From NCBI RefSeq assembly GCF_000143415.4, contig NW_003314268.1, positions 1,658,672 through 1,722,671 of the forward strand: a stretch of 64,000 nt of DNA, in the 5' to 3' direction. Origin of the DNA: Selaginella moellendorffii (Eukaryota > Streptophyta > Lycopodiopsida > Selaginellales > Selaginellaceae). This document shows, one piece after another, positions 59,180 to 64,000 of the stretch (position 1 is its first letter; each line of letters begins with the position of its first letter). The notes under the pieces were generated by a model. The model had not been told where the DNA came from. It did not search any database and saw only the letters and a program-made list of their open reading frames with translations. The position numbers and the translations under genes are program-made.

Positions 59180-61480
59180 AGAAAAAAAAGCTCTTTTACT
59201 CACGGCTTTGTTGAGGAGCTTGGCTGCAGCTACAACGTCCTCCGGGAAGGTAACTCGGCTTTGAGCTCCTGGACCTTCTTCAAGGCGTGCTTGTGTCTCA
59301 TCTGATCCAGCGGCCACGCAGCAAAGCCCTTGAGGAATTTCCAGCCTTTGTCCCTGCTGCTGCTGCTACTGCTGCTTCTCTTTCGCTTGCTTCCAGCGTC
59401 GCCTTTGTCCTCCAGAATCGCCTGTGGCGAGAAGTCTTCGAGCTCGGCAGACAACGCATTCTGGAAATCGAGGAATTCCGCCACGTGTATGCCGAAGCTT
59501 TGGTCGCAAGGGCCATCTTCAACCTGGAAAAGAACTCACGGAAAGCCATTAGAAAGGAAGAATTGCGAGTACCTTGTAAAGCATTGTGAGCTTTCGGGAA
59601 TTGGGATCTATGTGCGCGCTCACGTGAAAGTTGGAGATTCCTACAGGAGGACCTTTGCTGGGACCGTGAGCTGATGGACCTTGACGATGAGAAATGGACG
59701 TGAGCTCGTGGAAGTGTGTTGCAAATAGAGTTGCAAATAGCTCTAGTCACATCCACTATGTACTCACAGATTGCCCAAGCCAGACCTGCCATTGTTTACA
59801 GAGCGTTAGAGAACACCAGAAAGTCTTGCAGTCAGCAAACTCGAACCAAATCCATCGTAAGTCGAGGTACCCCGGCCGAGTTCATAGAAGTCTCAGTTGC
59901 AGATTTTAATATCGCCAAGGTTTCGAGCATCTCTGCTAAACGTTGAAACACCACACAACTGCAGGAAAAGTTTTTATTCCTAGAACTTGAAGACGTAGCC
60001 GAGTTACCTGGCAGTCTCCTGCCAACCCGGGCGAAGATACAACTTCGTATGCTGATCTCAGCACGATCGCAGGGCAGAAAGCAGCCGACTTGAGCCATCA
60101 TGATATTCACACCAATCTAAATAAAAAGAGCTTGTATCAGACTCAGAGTAAGACGCAAGAAACTCTAAGCTTCACCTGACGGATATATGTTGATTTGCCT
60201 CCCATATTTGGCCCAGGCCTCGAATCTGCATTGTAAAGAAACAATTAGAACACATAGACATTATCTTTCGCTAAGCCTTCGAAGCTTGGAAGTCGTGAAC
60301 TTTATCGCACCGCAAGTTTCTTGCGAACTTTAGGCTCCTCCTCCTTCGTGCTCCTGAATACGTGCCCCCACTGCGTCGTTTTGTCCAGCTTCAGCGACTT
60401 ATCAGCAGGAAGATCCAAATCGTTGGTGGCTTGTTCATGAGCTTCACGGATCTCTTCCTCCACGGCATCACGGTCAGCTTTGATGGTTTTTAAGCTGCTG
60501 TCATATGATGCCGAAATGATGTACTCGCCATTCTTGATTTGATCCAGGTCGATGGCGCTTTCGATCAGTGCGTCCTATGTTCCGAGATGTTCAGCAAGCG
60601 TCCACTCTCTCAACGGAACGACGTACCGTTCCTCGATGGCGGACGCAAACTCGCCTTCATAACGTTCAAGAGCATCTTTGACGACGGAGAGACGAACACT
60701 TACCTGTATACTAATGATCAGAGCATCTACTGTAAGCAAGGTGTTCAGTAACTACGAACCTGATAAAGCTTCACGAGGTCTTGCAACGTAGCTCTCGACC
60801 TCTCGAGCTTCCGTGTCAGGCGCTCAACATCCGGCACACGTTTGAGGCAGTTCTTTAAACTTTCCCGCAGCTCGGCGTCTTCTACGAACATGTGGACGAC
60901 GTCATGCCTGTGCTTGGTCTCATCAACGTCAAGTAGAGGCTGCTTCAGCCACCTGTTCAGTAGCCTCTTGCCCATCCCAGCAGTGGACGTGCGATTCATC
61001 AGTCCAAAGAGGGTCGAGTTCTTGTTCGGATCATTCTTGGACTCGAGTACATGCAGCGCTCGCAATGCGGCCGCGTCCAGCCGCATGTATCTGTCGAGGC
61101 TGTACTGCTGAAGCCTATACTTCCCGTGATTACTGTCGTCTGCGAAGATATCCGTGTACGCAAGTAGAGCTGCTAATGCCGCTGACGCAACTTCATACTT
61201 GACAACGAGTTCTCGGAGCTCCCCAACCGATGTACTCTTGATAAGCCGGCTTAGATCTTGCTCGATGTCTCGGGACTTAAACTCCGCCTTCTTCTTCTCA
61301 GTCAGTCGCACGTTGCATCGAGCCAGCACGTCTCGGAGTCTCCGACCGTCGACGCTCTTGGCATGTTCCGCAGGAAGAACGCACTCCCGGCATCCCAGAG
61401 CGAGCAGAGCCGACTCCAAGTTCGTGTACTGATCGTCGTCTAGAAACTCTAGTGTACCAGCCACAGTTTCTCGATTTCGT
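59180..61480 (-). pseudogene. MSH2: MSH2 mismatch-repair protein, exon-deleted pseudogene
   Basis: Minus-strand exons follow MSH2 order. The connector/lever region is at 61460-60760 (LEFLDDDQYTNLESALLALGCRECVLP; SLFGLMNRT-type, NRWLKQPLLDV). Two clamp exons follow (60700-60630; 60576-60303, ending QWGHVFRSTKEEEPKVRKKLA). Next come Walker A (GPNMGGKSTYIRQ, about 60190), MMAQVGCFLPCDRAEISIRSCIFARVG, a signature ELGRGTSTYDGFG with shifted frame (about 59880), GLAWAICEYIV, FATHFHELT, and the C-terminal ELEDFSP and LKKVQELKAEL region (59560-59230). Missing are the mismatch-binding N-terminus, an exon after FASAIEER, and exons between KKLA and Walker A. MSH2 pairs with MSH6 or MSH3; this copy cannot. 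Confidence 0.9.
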
Positions 61481-61506
61481 CCTGAATTTTCTCTCAGGTG
61501 AGACAC

Positions 61507-62890
61507 GCAATGACACTGACAGAAAATTCTCGCTCGCGCTTCCGAGAAGACAAAATTGGTGCCTGGGGAGAATGTGTGGGTCAATGCCGATGTTCTCATG
61601 ACACACAATGTTTGCGGGCCTGGGACCATTGGGATTTTCAAGAAGGAATTCGGTGCTAACGGTGGAATGTGCCCTCAGGTTTGGGATCCCGAGAAGATTG
61701 TGATCATCCCCGATCACTACATCTTTACTGCGGACGAGCGCGCTAATCGAAATGTGGATATTTTGCGGGACTTATCAAAAGAGCAAAGTATCAAGTATCT
61801 TTACGATATCATGACAGGGGTGACTTTCGGGTACGTTTGCGGTGTTTGTACGTGATTCTGTCGCTCTAACCCGGATTTGATGCAGGCAAATCCCGACTAC
61901 AAGGGTGTTTGCTACGTTGCTTTTGCTCATGAAGGTCACTGCCGTCTGGGCGAGGTGAGTCTGATCCTTGATGTCTTGTATTTCGTGAGAGACGGTTCAG
62001 TTTTTGTCTCTAGGTTCTTTTTGGAACTGACTCGCATAGTTGCACTACTGGAGCGTTTGGACAAATTCGCTACTGGAATAGGAAACACTGATGCTGGTTT
62101 CATCATGGGAACTGGAAATTTTTTACTAAAGGCAAGTAGGCGCTTTTTGCATCTTTGTTTCTTCTTACAAGCTTCGCTACTGCCTAGGTGCCCGGAACAT
62201 TAAGATTTGTTCTTGATGGAGAAATACCGTCATATTTGCTGGCCAAGGATTTGATACTGCAGGGGTTTTTGGATTTTTAGCGAGAGCTGGCTCCCTGTAC
62301 TTGAAGTACTTATATGCGCCTTGAGGCACACAGATCATTGGAGAGATCACTGTTTCCGGTGCAACATACAAATCAATGGAGTTTGTTGGGACAGCTGTAG
62401 AACGTATGACGGTCAGTATTTGTTTCCCTTGCCTCATCGAGATTGTCCACCTGATTTCGGGATCGGAACTCACGCAGATGGAGGACAGAATGATGCTGCG
62501 CAATATGGCGATTAAAATGGCGTTATGCCTGCGGATGAAGTCACCTATAGTTGTCTGAAGGGAAGTTTTAGTTTATTTGTTCGAAGGGCAAAACACACAA
62601 GGAGTTCGAATCCGTGTATAGTGACGCTGGTGCGACGTAAGCATTGAATGTTATGCCTTGCGTCATGTTGATACCTTTGCAAGTTTATACAGGAGTATAG
62701 AATTGATGTATCCAAGCTTGAACCAATAGTTGCGAAGGTACTGTAATTGTTTTGACCACTTGCAGTCAGTCTCTTTTTGTGTGCAGCCGCATTCTCCGGA
62801 TAAACGAGCATTAGCCAGGGACTGCAAAGATGTGAAGATCGACCGAGTGTACATTGGCTCCTGCACGGGAGGCATAGAAGCAATAGTGTA
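61507..62890 (+). pseudogene. IIL1: Isopropylmalate dehydratase large subunit, N-terminal exons
   Basis: The plus strand encodes MTLTE, VPGENVWVNADVLMTHNVCGPGTIGIFKKEFG, DPEKIVIIPDHYIFTADERANRNVDILRD, then exons for NPDYKGVCYVAFAHEGHCRLGE, GTDSHSCTTGAFGQ, VPGTLRFVLDGEIPSYLLAKDL, GEITVSGATYKSMEFVGTAVERM, FIQEYRIDVSKLEPIVAK and KDVKIDRVYIGSCTGG. A 2-nt loss after MTLTE, an extra base at AFGQ (about 62072), and deletions near 62510 break it. It ends at the first cluster-ligand Cys (SCTGG). The C-terminal part lies inverted at 58700-59125. Confidence 0.9.
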
Positions 62891-63090
62891 AAGGTATATA
62901 ATAGTTTCCAAGGCACATGAAATTTTACAATCTTTTGATTTTTTTATATTTGCAATAGTCTTTAAAATATACAATATTGTTTGTCCCGTGTTCAAATTTG
63001 CAATCTAACATTGGAATGGAAGTTAACAAAAAAACTTTGCCAGCACTATACAAAAAGAGGAAGCCATTGGGGGGTGGAAACTAGGTAGCA

Positions 63091-63942
63091 ATGTTTTGGG
63101 CAGTCACGCTCTTCCTCTTCTCAGCTTTCATTCTCAGGCAATGGCTCTCCAGCATATCTCTCAATCTTCCACCAGGTCCCAGAGGATTACCACTCATCGG
63201 CCACTTCCATCTCCTGGCCATGGGCAAGCTGCCACACATCGCACTCCAGCAGCTCTCCAAGAGATTTGGACCCCTCTTTCACTTGCGCCTGGGATCTGTC
63301 CCTGTGTTCGTGGTCTCCAGTCCAGCGATGGCCAAGGAGTTTCTCAAGATCCACGACACGGAATTCGCCTATAGGCCTCGTAACAACACAGCCTCCATAA
63401 TCTTTGACTTCAGGAGCATGTCTTTCTCGCCGTATGGAGACTACTGGAAGAAGCTGAGGAAGCTCTGTGCCACGGAGCTATTCACGGCCAAGAGGGTGAG
63501 TTTGAACGCGCAGATCATCCGGGACGAGCTGTGGGATCTCAGTCGCGAGCTCTCGAGGGCTTCCAAAGCTGGCCAAGTTGTGGGCGTGAGATCACATTTG
63601 AGGGCGCTGAGCTTCAATGTCATGACTCGTATCCTTATGAAGAAGACTTATTTTGGGTCCAAGGCGTCTGGTGATCCCGCGATTGCGGAAGACGCCTCGA
63701 ATTTCATTGGGATGATTGATGAGTTTCTTGAGGTGGGAGCTGAGTTTTCGATCACTGACTATTTCCCCTACTTAAGCTGGCTCGACTTGGTTGCCCGCCG
63801 CGCAAGGGTGGCTGGGGATAAGATGAATGGCTTCTTGCAAAAGGTTTTGGACGAGCAGCGCCCTGGTGAGGTTCCCGATTTCGTGGAGATCACAATGTCT
63901 CACATTGGAAACGATGCGGCCAATCTCAAAGCTCTGCTCATG
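63091..63942 (+). CDS. Cytochrome P450 (CYP71 clan), first exon, runs off window
   Basis: The ATG at 63091 opens 284 codons without interruption to a splice donor (CATG|GTAAGTTG) at 63943; the next exon is beyond the window. Residues 1-25 form a hydrophobic ER anchor, then the proline hinge PPGPRGLPLIG (about 28-38), the C-helix WKKLRKLC (about 131-138), and FGSKASG, with the region before the I-helix ending at SHIGNDAANLKALLM. The oxygen-binding Thr, ExxR and heme Cys would be in the next exon. Such enzymes hydroxylate phenolic or terpenoid substrates with electrons from P450 reductase; the substrate is unknown. The damaged copy at 1330 is closely similar and shares the upstream AACATTGGAATGGAAGT, so they are duplicates. 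Confidence 0.85.
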
Positions 63943-64000
63943 GTAAGTTGCAAACCTAGTAGTTTTTATTTAGTTTTTATTTACTTGATTATTTTGATAG

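Overview
The window looks like plant nuclear DNA, most likely from a lycophyte such as Selaginella moellendorffii. That guess rests on a CYP71-clan P450, plant-type MSH2 and isopropylmalate dehydratase remnants, very short introns and dense Copia, Gypsy and TRIM elements; I did not confirm it. Almost all of the 64 kb is transposable elements and pseudogenes. The only host gene that looks intact is a P450 whose first exon starts at 63091 and which runs off the right edge. An 803-nt run of N lies at 42482-43284.

Layout, left to right. 1-5800: a possible LTR and leader, an MSH2 scrap, a dead P450 cut short by a Copia remnant, and a second decayed Copia. 6356-7870: an old solo LTR. 8646-22039: a 13.4-kb DNA transposon (element A). 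22560-24285: a second solo LTR. 24756-32163: a third solo LTR carrying a young 5.5-kb LTR element that has gag but no pol. 33540-46824: element B, an inverted, broken second copy of A in which 3.3 kb is replaced by an LTR-element fragment and the gap. 47390-48007: a TRIM. 48380-54560: a Gypsy chromovirus split by a rearranged copy of the large LTR family. 54600-56720: decayed LARD and TRIM copies. 58700-62890: interleaved, inverted MSH2 and isopropylmalate dehydratase pseudogenes. 63091-end: the intact-looking P450.

The most unusual object is element A with its copy B. A has 23-bp terminal inverted repeats and a 6-bp target duplication (TAGAAA). It carries two convergently placed genes. One is a spliced RNase-H-fold transposase-like gene on the minus strand. 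The other is an 11-exon plus-strand gene whose predicted 1649-residue product joins a ParB/Srx-like segment, a long acidic linker and a C-terminal FCP1-like HAD domain in which the second catalytic Asp is Asn.

The element is also studded with about 26 copies of a near-perfect 24-bp palindrome (half-site AATGGCRTGNGG). These occur in introns, exons and spacers of the element; I saw none outside A and B. Several introns of only 38-54 nt consist mostly of one palindrome. The element may use these as binding sites, or they may be a very small mobile or intron-forming repeat. A is open in both genes, while B has frameshifts and stops, so A is the better candidate for an autonomous copy.
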